Of a stretch of 64,000 nt of DNA, positions 43,758 to 53,419 are shown piece by piece. Where the stretch lies: positions 1 through 64,000 of the forward strand of contig NZ_JBNJLK010000011.1 of NCBI RefSeq assembly GCF_051195255.1, read 5' to 3'. This DNA is from Falsirhodobacter sp051195255 (lineage in GTDB: Bacteria > Pseudomonadota > Alphaproteobacteria > Rhodobacterales > Rhodobacteraceae). The translations under genes were made by a program, and so were the position numbers. Numbering within the stretch: the first letter of the stretch is position 1; the number at the start of each line of letters is the position of its first letter. The notes under the pieces are model-generated. The model ran no database searches. It was given only the letters and a program-made list of their open reading frames with translations, and was not told where the DNA came from.

Positions 43758-45362
43758 GGCTGTTTAGAAACTCATCGCCGATGACACCCTACACCGCGGC
43801 AATGACAAGAGCGGGGCGTCATACGACGGATCTCGGCCGGACGTGGTTTAGCGATCCTTCTCAGGCCGTCACTGCTGCCATCAACCCGCGGATCCCGATC
43901 AGCGCCACCATCCGCTTGATGTTGTAGGCGAGGACGTTCAGCGCGATCTCGGTTTTCACGTTCCTCAGCTTTCGGGTCAGGAAGTGGGCGGTGCCCATCC
44001 AGGCCTTGATGGTGCCGAAGGGATGCTCGACCGTGCCGCGGCGGACTGTCATCGGCTCCGCTGATCCGATCAGCCTCGCCCGTGCCGCCTCGATCAGATG
44101 CTCGTGCGCGCATCGGGTGATCCGGCGCTCTTTGCCGGTCGTGCAGCGGGTCTTCATCAGGCAGCCACCGCAGTCGCCAGTCCAGTAGCGGCGCACCTCC
44201 AACCCGCCTTCCTCGGTGGTGTAGTGGTAAGGTCAGCGTCTCCCCGGCAGGGCAGCGGTAGGCATCCGCATCGGCCTCACAGGCGAAGTCGGGCTTCACA
44301 TACATGCCCTTGACCCGGTTGCCGGATGTCTCGGGCTTCGGGATCGTGGTGGTGATCCCCACCTCGTGGCAGGCCAGGATCTCGCGTCCGCTGAAGGTGC
44401 CCTTTTCGGCCAGCACATGCATCTCGTCGCGATGAAGCGCCTCCTTGGCAGCCTGCGCTATCGGCACCAGCAGATCGCGGTCATGGCCTTGATTGGTGAC
44501 ATCATGCGTCACGATCAGATGCGTCTCCGCATCCACGGCGGCCTGGACATTGTAGCCCACCATGCCGCTGTTCCGCGCGCTCGTGGCCATGGCGCGGGCA
44601 TCGGGATCGTTCAGGGAGATCTGGCCGTCCGGCGCATCGGCCAGTGCCCAGTCCATCGCTTGCAGATGCTGGATGTGCTGCCGCACGCGGCCATAGCGCT
44701 TGGCCAGATGTGCCACCTTCTCGGCGCGGACCTCGCCCTCTTCCTGCCGATCGACCCGGACCATCTCCGCGATGTAGCGTTCGACGTCCGCCTCGAGATG
44801 GGCGATGTGATTTGCGATCTTGCCCTGGGTGAAGTTGCGAATTCGGGAGTTCACCGCCCGGAACTTGCTGCCGTCGATAGCGACGCATGCGCCCTTCAGC
44901 ACGCCGATGCGTCGGCAAAGCTCCACGAACCGGGCGCAGGTACGGCGGATGCCAAGGCCATTGTCGCGGCGGAAGTCGGCGATGGTCTTGTGGTCGGGAA
45001 CGAGACGGCCAGTCAGCCACATCAGCTGGACATTGCGGCCCGCTTCGCGTTCGAGCCTGCGGCTCGACGGGATCCGGTTCAGGTAGCCATAAATAAACAG
45101 CTTGAGCAGAACGGCGGGGGGGGGGGGTAGCCGGGGCGACCCGTCCGCGCTGCGGCCGACCGCACGAACCCAAGGTAAACCAGATCAAGCTCCTCCACGA
45201 AGAGATCGACCACACGGACCAGGTGATCCTCATCAATCCAGTCCTGGAGCCAATCGGGAAACAGGACCGTCTGCGCGCGCGCAACGCCCTCGATGAAACC
45301 GAACATGACCTATCCCCAGAGCCATGCAGAAGCTTACCACAAAGCGGAAGTCCCACACAGCC
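43758..45362 (-). mobile_element. IS1182-like insertion sequence (degenerate)
   Basis: About 1.6 kb bounded by imperfect 16-bp inverted ends, GGCTGTTTAGAAACTC at 43,758 and, on the other strand, GGCTGTGTGGGACTTC ending at 45,362 (11 of 16 identical). The size fits an IS1182 element with one transposase gene. I see no convincing target duplication, so the ends are tentative. Confidence 0.55.
43861..45306 (-). pseudogene. IS1182-type transposase with two frameshifts
   Basis: The transposase begins FPDWLQDWIDEDHLVRVVDLFVEELDL and is read to GRPGY. A run of twelve G (45,116-45,127) then breaks the frame. The next piece includes LKGACVAIDGSKFRAVNS, with the first catalytic aspartate, and MVGYNVQAAVDAETHLIV. 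An extra T near 44,230 breaks the frame again after GETLT. The end (YWTGDCGGCLMKTRCT, VEHPFGTIKAWMGTAHFLTR) carries the final glutamate region. As written, no functional protein is made. Confidence 0.85.
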
Positions 45363-45457
45363 GCGGCTTGTAGCTTCCATCAGGATACCGGATCGGAAAA
45401 CCCTTCGATCAACGCGCCTGTTGGCTTCCTGTCGGAGGGGATCGGGATGATGGATCA

Positions 45458-45523
45458 TGGCAGGTGGCGCAGGACGCGCGGTTCTACGAGTTCTCGCTGC
45501 AGGACGACGTCCGAGAGGAACCA
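45458..45523 (+). pseudogene. N-terminal remnant of another transposase
   Basis: A 22-codon stretch reads WQVAQDARFYEFSLQDDVREE, like the first residues of IS5/IS1182-related transposases (FYEFSLEDHVP). It has no continuation: at 45,525 the lactonase gene ends on the other strand. Confidence 0.35.
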
Positions 45524-45524
45524 A

Positions 45525-46631
45525 TCACCGCGTCCGGAGAATTTCCACCCAGTTCGCGCCCGCCGCGACGGGAAAGCGACCTTTCATGTCCGGATGTCCA
45601 TCTTCGGATCCGATACCATAGACGGCAACGTGATCCGATTTCTCTCCGGTGACGATCAGGAAGCGGCCTTGCGGATCGATGCCGATATCCCTTGGCTGCT
45701 GTTCGGTGGGATAGGTGTCCACCAGACGCAACGGTCCGCTGTCCCCAGTCTCCAGAAGGGAAATCCTGCTCGTCCTGCGCTCGGACGCGTAGAGGTGCCG
45801 GCCGTCGGGCGTCAAAACGAGATCGGCCGCCCAGATTCTTGCTTCGTCATCTTTGGGGGCGGCCGGATCAAGACCCGGCTGCAAGTCCGTGTCCGGGGGC
45901 AGGATTGACACCCGCTCCACCTCGGTCAATGCACCGCTTACCGGATCGATGCCCATGTGCAGCACCTCGCCTGTCAGTTCGGTCAGCACATAAAGGCGCG
46001 CGCCGTCGGGCGACAGGACCATGTGGCGCGGGCCGGACCCTTCCCCGGTCGAGATCGATCCGAGCGGCACCAGAAGACCGCCCTCGATGCGATATGTCAG
46101 GATCTTATCCGTCCCGAGCGCCGTGGAATAGGCGAACTGCCCTTTCTGGTCGGTCATGATGGCATGGGCGTTGCGTCCCGCCGGCAGAAGCTGCTTCGTC
46201 CCCGCGCTGATCAGGCCATCCGCGCCGACGGGAAGTGTCGCCACCTTTCCGCCGCCATAGGATGCGCCCAGAAGCAGGCGTCCCAGCGGATCCAGCGCAA
46301 CATAGGCGAGGTTTTCCGGAAGGGCGGCCACCGCCTGCGTTGTCAACGCTCCGGTGGTTTGATCAATTCCCAGGCTGAGGACGCGATAGGGCTGTGACCT
46401 TACGACCGCGTAAAGATACTTGCCCTGAAAATTGATCGCCATCGGGCCCACACCCGTGCCAACCTCTGTGGAGCCCAAGGGAGTCAGGGCGCCCGTCCCC
46501 TCATCCAGACGGTAGCTGTCGATCACGCCGTCCCCGGCGGCGGCCACGTACACAAAGGTTTCCGCCATTGCCCCAAAAGGCAACGCGGCAACATAGACGG
46601 CGATGGCGATCGCATAGCGATATACTGTCAA
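45525..46631 (-). CDS. Periplasmic lactonase-family beta-propeller (6-phosphogluconolactonase-like)
   Basis: A 368-residue seven-bladed propeller with a signal peptide (TVYRYAIAIAVYVAALPFGAMA). Typical blocks are GKYLYAVVRSQPYRVLSLGIDQTTGAL, GSGPRHMVLSPDGARLYVLTELTGEV and HLYASERRTSRISLL. I chose TTG 46631, with GAGGGAGGG nine bases upstream, because ATG 46568 would remove the signal peptide. It is divergent from the glucose dehydrogenase; hydrolysing the gluconolactone made by that enzyme in the periplasm is the likely role. Confidence 0.82.
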   Translation of the reverse strand: MTVYRYAIAIAVYVAALPFGAMAETFVYVAAAGDGVIDSYRLDEGTGALTPLGSTEVGTGVGPMAINFQGKYLYAVVRSQPYRVLSLGIDQTTGALTTQAVAALPENLAYVALDPLGRLLLGASYGGGKVATLPVGADGLISAGTKQLLPAGRNAHAIMTDQKGQFAYSTALGTDKILTYRIEGGLLVPLGSISTGEGSGPRHMVLSPDGARLYVLTELTGEVLHMGIDPVSGALTEVERVSILPPDTDLQPGLDPAAPKDDEARIWAADLVLTPDGRHLYASERRTSRISLLETGDSGPLRLVDTYPTEQQPRDIGIDPQGRFLIVTGEKSDHVAVYGIGSEDGHPDMKGRFPVAAGANWVEILRTR

Positions 46632-46848
46632 TGATGAGCCCTCCCTCGACCGGTGAGCAGCGTAACGCAGCCGGACATTTCTGCAACCGGACATTGTGTT
46701 GCAGGCGCGGCAGGCGCTGCATGCAAGTTTCGGTATACTATTGTATGTCAACAGCTCTGCCATTACTCGTGCCTGACAGGCAGCGCGCCAAAATGTCGCA
46801 AGTAACGATTTGCAGCGCGCCGCCGGGACAGTCGAAGGAGATTTCAAG

Positions 46849-49281
46849 ATGATACCTCAGCTCGGTGGAATTTTGTCCGCGCTGCTGGGCGCCGCGATCC
46901 TGTATTACGGGGGCCAGCTTGCCCTTGCGGGAGGCAGCGTCTTTTATGTGATCATGGCCCTCGGGCTTCTCGCCTCGGGTATCCAGCTGATGCGGCGCCG
47001 GCAAAGCGGGCTCTGGATCTATGCGCTGACGTTGACCCTCTCGTTTCTCTGGACATTGTACGAGGTCGGCTTTGACAAGTGGCAGTGGATCCCGCGCGGG
47101 GCGCTGATCGTCTTGCTCGGGCTGCTTCTGGCCCTTCCTTTCGTGGTGAACAGGCTGCGCGACGCCCCTGCGAAACGCTGGGTGCCACGCCTGTCGAACG
47201 GCCCTTTCTTCCTGCGCACCATTATCGCCGTCATCGCCGTGCTGGCCGTGGCGGCGTGGTTTGTCGATCCTGTGCAGAAGCAGGGAGAGCTGACGCCCGT
47301 GGCCGAGGCCGCAGATAAGACCGTCGACCCGAGCGGTGTGCCCTATCCTACCGATGACTGGGTCGCCTACGGCGGCACGAACCTGGGCCAGCGGTATTCC
47401 GCGCTAAGCGACATCACCACGGGCAACGTCGAAAACCTCAAGGTCGCATGGGAACACCACACGGGCGACCTGCGCCAGGCGGACAAGGATTCGGGCGAAT
47501 ACACGTTCGAAGCGACGCCGATCAAGGTGAACGGCCTGCTCTATTTCTGCACGCCGCACAACATCGTGCAGGCGCTGCGCCCCGAGACGGGGGAGGTGGT
47601 CTGGTCTTACGACCCGCAGATGGCACGCGATCCGCAATATCAGCACCAGACCTGCCGCGGCGTGTCCTACAACGATTCCTCGGCCTATGTTGCGCCGGCG
47701 GGCGGCGATACGGTGCAGGCTCAGGCGGTGGCCGCCGCCGTAGCGGAGTGCCCGCGCCGCATCATCGCATCGTCGGTGGATGCACGACTTTACGCCATGA
47801 ACGCGGACAGCGGCGCCCTCTGCACCACCTTTGGCGACAATGGTTTCGCCGACCTCAAGGCACAGATGCCAAACCTGAAGCGCGCCACCTACCAGCAGAC
47901 CTCGGCCCCGCTGGTGACGGCCGACCTGATCGTACTGGGCAGCGCCATCGCCGACAACTACTACGAGAACAACCCGTCGGGCGTCATCCGCGCCTTTGAC
48001 GTGCGCACCGGCGCCATCGTGTGGAAGTTCGATGCCGGCGCCCCCGACGACACGGCACCGCTGGCACCGGGCGAGGAATATGTCGCCAACTCCGCCGTCG
48101 CCTGGACGCAGTTTTCGGCCGATGAAGGGCTGGGCCTCGTCTACATCCCGTTCGGCAACCGTTCGCCCGACCAGGTCGGTCTGACGCGGACCGCCGAAGA
48201 CGAGGAGATGGTCGATGCGCTGGCCGCCCTTGATCTGAACACGGGCCGTCTGGTGTGGCACTTCCAGACCACGCGGCACGACCTGTGGGATCGCGACCTG
48301 CCGTCGCAACCGGTGTTGATCACGCTGCCGCGCGGGGACGAGATGATCCCCTCGGTCCTCGTTCCCACGAAGATCGGCAACATCTGGGTTCTGGACCGCC
48401 GCACGGGCAAACCGGTGCTGCCGGTGTCCGAGGTGGACGTCTCCACCCAAACCGACATCCCGAACGAAGAGCTGTCGTCGACCCAACCGATGTCCTCCGT
48501 CAACTTCACCCCGGCCCCGCTGACCGAGGCCGACATGTGGGGCACCACGCCGTTCGACCAGATCCAGTGCCGCCTCGCCTTCCGCTCGAACCGCTATGAC
48601 GGCAACCCGTTCACGCCGCCCACCACCACCGGGTCCATCGTGTGGCCGGGCAACATCGGCGTGTTCAACTGGGGCTCCGTCGCCGTTGATCCGGTGAACC
48701 ACTGGATGATCGCGACGCCGCAATACCTGGGCTACCTCTACAAGCTCTTCCCCCGCCCCGAGGGAGAGTTGGACAAGCGCATGTTCTCGACGGCCGGCGC
48801 AGGCGGAGAGTCCCGTCCGGGGAACGAGAACCTTGGCGGACCCTATGCCGTGCAGATCAAGCACATGCGTTCAGGGCTGGGGGTTCCGTGCAACACCCCC
48901 CCATGGGGTGTGCGCGTTGGCGTGAACCTCGCCGATGGCACGACCGCATGGAGATATCGGAACGGCACCGTGGCCGGGCAAAAGATCGCCGGCATCAAGT
49001 TCCCGATCCCGTTCGAGATGGGGATGCTTGCGCATGGTGGCACGCTCACGACAGCGGGCGGTGTGGCGTTCACGGGCGCCGCGCTGGACGACATCATCCG
49101 CGGCTATGACATGCGCACAGGCGAAACGCTCTGGCAGATGGCCCTTCCCGCGGGTGGCCAGGCGACGCCGATGACCTATCGCGGCAAGGACGGCAAGCAG
49201 TATGTCGTGATCGCGGCAGGCGGCCATGGCTCGCTCGGCACCACGCTGGGCGACTCCGTCATCGCCTACACGCTGGACTGA
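46849..49281 (+). CDS. gcd: Membrane-bound PQQ-dependent glucose dehydrogenase
   Basis: An 810-residue quinoprotein. About five N-terminal membrane helices (residues 1-140) anchor it in the inner membrane. The periplasmic propeller includes DDWVAYGGTNLGQRYS, GVSYNDSS, WDRDLPSQPVLI, WVLDRRTGKPVLPV and GGVAFTGAALDDIIRGYD. GAAGGAG precedes ATG 46849. It oxidises glucose and other aldoses to lactones and passes electrons to ubiquinone. No PQQ synthesis genes are in the window. Confidence 0.93.
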   Translation: MIPQLGGILSALLGAAILYYGGQLALAGGSVFYVIMALGLLASGIQLMRRRQSGLWIYALTLTLSFLWTLYEVGFDKWQWIPRGALIVLLGLLLALPFVVNRLRDAPAKRWVPRLSNGPFFLRTIIAVIAVLAVAAWFVDPVQKQGELTPVAEAADKTVDPSGVPYPTDDWVAYGGTNLGQRYSALSDITTGNVENLKVAWEHHTGDLRQADKDSGEYTFEATPIKVNGLLYFCTPHNIVQALRPETGEVVWSYDPQMARDPQYQHQTCRGVSYNDSSAYVAPAGGDTVQAQAVAAAVAECPRRIIASSVDARLYAMNADSGALCTTFGDNGFADLKAQMPNLKRATYQQTSAPLVTADLIVLGSAIADNYYENNPSGVIRAFDVRTGAIVWKFDAGAPDDTAPLAPGEEYVANSAVAWTQFSADEGLGLVYIPFGNRSPDQVGLTRTAEDEEMVDALAALDLNTGRLVWHFQTTRHDLWDRDLPSQPVLITLPRGDEMIPSVLVPTKIGNIWVLDRRTGKPVLPVSEVDVSTQTDIPNEELSSTQPMSSVNFTPAPLTEADMWGTTPFDQIQCRLAFRSNRYDGNPFTPPTTTGSIVWPGNIGVFNWGSVAVDPVNHWMIATPQYLGYLYKLFPRPEGELDKRMFSTAGAGGESRPGNENLGGPYAVQIKHMRSGLGVPCNTPPWGVRVGVNLADGTTAWRYRNGTVAGQKIAGIKFPIPFEMGMLAHGGTLTTAGGVAFTGAALDDIIRGYDMRTGETLWQMALPAGGQATPMTYRGKDGKQYVVIAAGGHGSLGTTLGDSVIAYTLD

Positions 49282-50079
49282 CCCTTCAGGCGGCGCGGCT
49301 CCCCGCGTCGCCTTCACATCCCGGACGTCTGCAGATGGTGCGACGGGCCTGCCAACGGTTTTTGGTCGGACGCCATCGTTGCAAAGCGTGCCATATGCCA
49401 GCAGCATGTCGGTGGGTCGCACCGCGCACCCCTGCTTCCTTTCCGCCGCCTGTGGAACATAAAGTGCTTTTTGCAGCGCGTTCTGTTTGCAGCCATCCAT
49501 TTTCCAACAGAAGAACGCGGATGGCGGAAGCGCTTGAGCAAGCTTCAGTCCTGAAATCGCGTTCAGGGACGGAGTCTTCCTTCTGCTCGAACCGGGCCCG
49601 TAGCCCCGTCATGATACATCTTGCGATCAATCGCATGTCGCCCAACGCTGATGGTTTCGGGCCACCGTCAGCATAGAATCCATGCCTTTCGGCAGCAGGC
49701 CGTCGATATTCGATTGGGCGGCTCGCCTCGATTCCAGATCATGTCAACGGTCCGCTCAGGTAGCAGCGCATGGCGAACAACGAGGGTTGTCTTGCGCATC
49801 GGGTTTGAAACCTCCGTCCACCGCTCCGACGGCATCCTTCAGGATTTGCGGAGACTGTGTCCTAATCCTCCGCCTCACACATACCAACAACTGATCTTGC
49901 AGGGCGAAACGGGTCTGCGACAATGGTTCTTGAACGAGGCTTGATTACCAAAACTTCCGAGATAATTTCACGGTACGGCTATTGCTTAGGGCATCGCCGA
50001 GTTTCTTTCGTGCTGCAAGTGCCCTTTCCCGGGAAATCCTGAGAAGCCAGGTGCGTTCAAGCTCCCGGCCTGTATAGAG
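49282..50079. other. 800-bp region without a supportable gene
   Basis: Several frames of 60-110 codons exist on both strands but none has a ribosome binding site, a recognisable domain or a convincing protein texture. The base composition is less GC-rich than the flanks. The position next to the arabinose locus makes it a candidate border of a transferred segment. Confidence 0.4.
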
Positions 50080-51642
50080 GTGAGCGAAGCGCAAGTGACA
50101 GATGTACAGCACGAGACGGCCGAGACGATCCCGAGGATCATCGTCCGGCGCGACCAGAACAGCCTTCACTACAAGCCCCACGCGACGAACCGCTCCAGGT
50201 TCATTGCCAAAGAGCCGTTGCGATCCGCCGCACGGCGCCCCCTTGCCGTTGATCTGGACGGAACGCTCATTCGGTCCGACATGCTGATCGAAACCGCCTT
50301 TTCCGAACTTGCGCGGCGCCCGCACGCCTTGATCGAGATGTTCGGCGCGCTGGCGCAAGGCAAGGCGGCGCTGAAGCATCGGCTTTCGGAGCCGGTGGAC
50401 TTCGACCCTTCCACCCTTCCCTACGACGAGAACGTGCTGGCCTATATCCGTGCCGCCCGCACGGAGGGACGGGACGTCTACCTCGCCTCGGCCAGTCACG
50501 AACTGCTCGTCAAGGCGATCGCCGATCATCTGGGGCTCTTTTCCGGCTATTTCGCCTCGGACGCCGAAACGAATTGCGGCGGAAGGGTCAAGGCCCACAA
50601 GCTGGTGGCGGCTTTCGGCGAAGGCGGCTTCGACTACATCGGGAATGATGCCGCCGATCTGCCGGTATGGGAAAAAGCGGCGACGGCCATCGCGGTCCGA
50701 ACCTCCACCGGTGTCACCCGGAAACTTCATGGCACGCATGACAACGTGGAGATGCTGCCTTGGGGAAAGCCGGGGCTGAAGGTTTGGGCCAGGCTTGCGC
50801 GGGTGCACCAATACGCCAAGAACGCGCTGCTGTTCCTGCCGATGATCACCGCGCATGTGTTCGAACCTTGGGCCTTCGCGCAGGTCTTCCTCGCGTTCAT
50901 CGCCTTTTCACTGTGCGCGTCAAGCGTCTACATCCTGAATGATCTTGTCGACTTGCAGGACGACCGGAAGCACCGGACCAAGTGCAACCGACCTTTGGCG
51001 AACGGAAGCGTACCCCTTTCGCAGGCGCTTGTGGCAGTGCCCCTGTTGCTCGGCGTGTCCGTCTTGCTGGCGGCATCGATCTCCGTGCCCTTCCTGGCGG
51101 TGCTGGCCGGCTACTACGCCCTGACCACCGCCTACTCGTTCTGGCTCAAACGCCGGGCGCTGCTCGACGTGCTGGTCCTGTCCGCTCTTTACACCATACG
51201 TGTCATTGGCGGGGCGGTGGTGCTGGACGTGGCCGTCTCGGCGTGGCTTCTGGCTTTCTCTGGCGCGCTTTTCCTGTCGCTGGCGCTTATAAAACGTTTT
51301 GTGGAACTTGCCGCACGGCTGGACGCGGACCTGCCGGACAGCAAGAGCCGCGGCTACCGGAACAGCGACGCCGATCTGGTGCTGGCGCTCGCGGCGGCTT
51401 CGGGCTTCAACGCCGTCACCGTGTTCATCCTCTACGTCTCGAGCGGGAGCGTGCAGGCGCTTTACCGCACGCCCGAGGTTCTCTGGCTGGCGGCCCCGGT
51501 CCTCACCTACTGGATCGCGCGGATGCTGATGCTTGCCCATCGACGGGTCATGCACGATGATCCAGTGGCGTTTGCGGTCAGGGACCGGGTCAGCATGATC
51601 TGCGGCGTCCTGATCGGCGTGACCATTTTTGCCGGAACCTGA
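50080..51642 (+). CDS. HAD-UbiA fusion: polyprenyl-phosphate phosphoribosyltransferase with phosphatase domain
   Basis: A 520-residue bifunctional protein. Residues 50-235 form a HAD domain with the nucleophile motif LAVDLDGTLIRSD (D58, D60), SASHE and GNDAADLPVWE. Residues 240-520 form a UbiA-type membrane domain with NDLVDLQDDRKHRTKCNRPLANG-type sequence (N287, D288, D292) and YSFWLKRRALLDVLVL. The UbiA part resembles decaprenyl-phosphate phosphoribosyltransferase (Rv3806c) and rhizobial NoeC. The HAD part could remove the 5-phosphate of the product, a step done in mycobacteria by the unrelated Rv3807c. The start may instead be GTG 50095. Confidence 0.85.
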   Translation: MSEAQVTDVQHETAETIPRIIVRRDQNSLHYKPHATNRSRFIAKEPLRSAARRPLAVDLDGTLIRSDMLIETAFSELARRPHALIEMFGALAQGKAALKHRLSEPVDFDPSTLPYDENVLAYIRAARTEGRDVYLASASHELLVKAIADHLGLFSGYFASDAETNCGGRVKAHKLVAAFGEGGFDYIGNDAADLPVWEKAATAIAVRTSTGVTRKLHGTHDNVEMLPWGKPGLKVWARLARVHQYAKNALLFLPMITAHVFEPWAFAQVFLAFIAFSLCASSVYILNDLVDLQDDRKHRTKCNRPLANGSVPLSQALVAVPLLLGVSVLLAASISVPFLAVLAGYYALTTAYSFWLKRRALLDVLVLSALYTIRVIGGAVVLDVAVSAWLLAFSGALFLSLALIKRFVELAARLDADLPDSKSRGYRNSDADLVLALAAASGFNAVTVFILYVSSGSVQALYRTPEVLWLAAPVLTYWIARMLMLAHRRVMHDDPVAFAVRDRVSMICGVLIGVTIFAGT

Positions 51643-51689
51643 TCTGTGTGTTTTGCGGCGGCGGCAATGTTGTTAACGAGGAGTGGTGC

Positions 51690-52088
51690 ATGACCATTGC
51701 GTCCCGCTATGTCTTTTTCGCGGTTATTTCCACATTGGTGAACTTCGGCACTCAGGAACTCACCATCGGGCTGACGCCGGTGGCACCGCTGGCCCTCTCA
51801 ATCTTCGCGGGCACCTTGGCGGGCTTTGCCGTCAAGTACGTGCTCGACAAGCGGTGGATCTTCTACGACGGCTACACGACGCATGCCGGCGAAGCGCGCA
51901 AGGTGGCGCTTTACGGCGTCTTCAGCATCTTCACGACCCTGGTGTTCTGGGGCTTCGAGATCACCTTCTGGACGGTCTGGCAGACGGACATCGCCAAGTA
52001 CACGGGCGGCGCAATCGGTCTGGCACTTGGCTACATGGCAAAGTTCACGCTGGACCGCCGCTTCGTGTTCGCGACGGCCGCCGCCTGA
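51690..52088 (+). CDS. GtrA family membrane protein, probable DPA flippase
   Basis: A 132-residue protein with four hydrophobic segments and the GtrA pattern RYVFFAVISTLVNFGTQEL, AGFAVKYVLDKRWIFYD and AKFTLDRRFVF. GAGGAG precedes ATG 51690; the longer frame is not needed. Its stop shares a base with the next start (TGATG). In mycobacteria the GtrA-like Rv3789 adjoins dprE1 and has been proposed to flip decaprenyl-phospho-arabinose or recruit its transferase; the same role is likely here. Confidence 0.87.
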   Translation: MTIASRYVFFAVISTLVNFGTQELTIGLTPVAPLALSIFAGTLAGFAVKYVLDKRWIFYDGYTTHAGEARKVALYGVFSIFTTLVFWGFEITFWTVWQTDIAKYTGGAIGLALGYMAKFTLDRRFVFATAAA

Positions 52089-53419
52089 TGCAGCTGGAAG
52101 GTTGGGGACGGTATCCACGTTTCGAAAGCGAATTCCTTTGCCTTCACGCGTCCGGGGCGTTGCCTGCCGCCATGGCGGAACGTCGCGGACTTGTCGCGCG
52201 CGGGAACGGTCGGGCCTATGGCGATGCGGCCATTGGCACCCGGGTGACGCTGGGCGCCTTGGGGCTGGACCGGATGAAGGCGTTCGATCCGGAAAGCGGG
52301 CGACTTACGGTGGAAGCGGGTGTTCTTCTTTCGGACATCCTCGCCGCCTTCCTGCCGCGCGGGTTTTTTCCGCCCGTGGTGCCCGGCACGAAGCTGGTCA
52401 CGGTGGGCGGCATGATCGCCTCGGACGTGCACGGGAAGAACCATCACCGTGACGGCAGCTTTGGCGATCATGTCGAACGGCTGACGCTGGTTCTGCCATC
52501 AGGGGAAGCGGTCTCTTGCGGGCCGAAGGACCAGCCCGAACTTTTCCGCGCCACGGTGGGCGGCATGGGCCTCACCGGCATCATCACCGAGGCGACGTTC
52601 CGGATGAGGCCCGTCGAAACGGGCTGGATCCGGCAGTGCAGCATCGTGGCCACCAACCTGGCCGGGGCCCTGAAGGCGCTGGAGGACAGCGCCGCGGCAA
52701 CCTACTCCGTCGCCTGGATCGATTGTCTGGCGCGAGGGGCGAACATGGGGCGGTCGCTGATCTTCCTGGGCGAACATGCCACCCGCGACGAGGTGGCATC
52801 GGCCCAGCCGGAGGCCGACCTGCGGCCGCAGGCCCGTGCCGGCCGGCTGAGCGTTCCGCTGGACCTGCCGTCCCTGACCCTGAACAAGGCCACCGTCGCG
52901 GCCTTCAACGAGGTCTATTTCCGCCGCGGCTCCAAGAAAGGCGGCGAACCCTTCCTCACCCACTGGCATCCCTATTTCTTTCCGCTGGACGGGGTGGACA
53001 GGTGGAACCGGATCTACGGCCGGCGGGGCTTCCTTCAGCATCAATGCGTGGTGCCGTCCACCAACGCCCAAGCCGTTCTCTCGGAGATACTGGAGCGCGT
53101 CAGCCGTTCGGGAAAAGCCTCCTTCCTCGCCGTGCTCAAGAAGATGGGCGCGGCGGGCAGCCTCATGTCATTTCCGATGGAAGGGTATACGCTGGCGCTG
53201 GATCTGCGGGTGACGGACGACACATTCGCGCTTCTCGACGACATCGACCGCATCGTCGTGGCCGCAGGCGGGCGGCTTTACCTGGCAAAGGACGCCCGGC
53301 AGTCCCGCCAGACCTTTGAGGCCGGATATCCCAATCTTGGCCGGTTCAACGATCTTCGCAGGGCCATAGGCGCCACGGGCCATATGGCGTCCCATCTCTC
53401 AAGCAGGCTCGGCATATGA
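52088..53419 (+). CDS. dprE1: DprE1-like decaprenylphosphoryl-beta-D-ribose 2'-oxidase
   Basis: A 443-residue VAO-type flavoprotein starting WGRYPRFESEF. GNGRAYGDAA and IASDVHGKNHHRDGSFGDHV form the FAD site, with H115 at the position of mycobacterial H132. K401 in YLAKDAR corresponds to K418. Both differ by 17, so the core aligns without net gaps. The position of benzothiazinone-target Cys387 is Ala370 (GYTLALDL). It oxidises the ribose 2-hydroxyl of polyprenyl-phospho-ribose to the keto intermediate. Its ATG overlaps gtrA, and its stop overlaps the reductase start. Confidence 0.9.
   Translation: MQLEGWGRYPRFESEFLCLHASGALPAAMAERRGLVARGNGRAYGDAAIGTRVTLGALGLDRMKAFDPESGRLTVEAGVLLSDILAAFLPRGFFPPVVPGTKLVTVGGMIASDVHGKNHHRDGSFGDHVERLTLVLPSGEAVSCGPKDQPELFRATVGGMGLTGIITEATFRMRPVETGWIRQCSIVATNLAGALKALEDSAAATYSVAWIDCLARGANMGRSLIFLGEHATRDEVASAQPEADLRPQARAGRLSVPLDLPSLTLNKATVAAFNEVYFRRGSKKGGEPFLTHWHPYFFPLDGVDRWNRIYGRRGFLQHQCVVPSTNAQAVLSEILERVSRSGKASFLAVLKKMGAAGSLMSFPMEGYTLALDLRVTDDTFALLDDIDRIVVAAGGRLYLAKDARQSRQTFEAGYPNLGRFNDLRRAIGATGHMASHLSSRLGI

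Noticed and set aside
49282..50079. Possible transposase or regulator frames in the 800-bp gap
   Set aside because: No frame carried a recognisable motif on either strand, so no gene is called.
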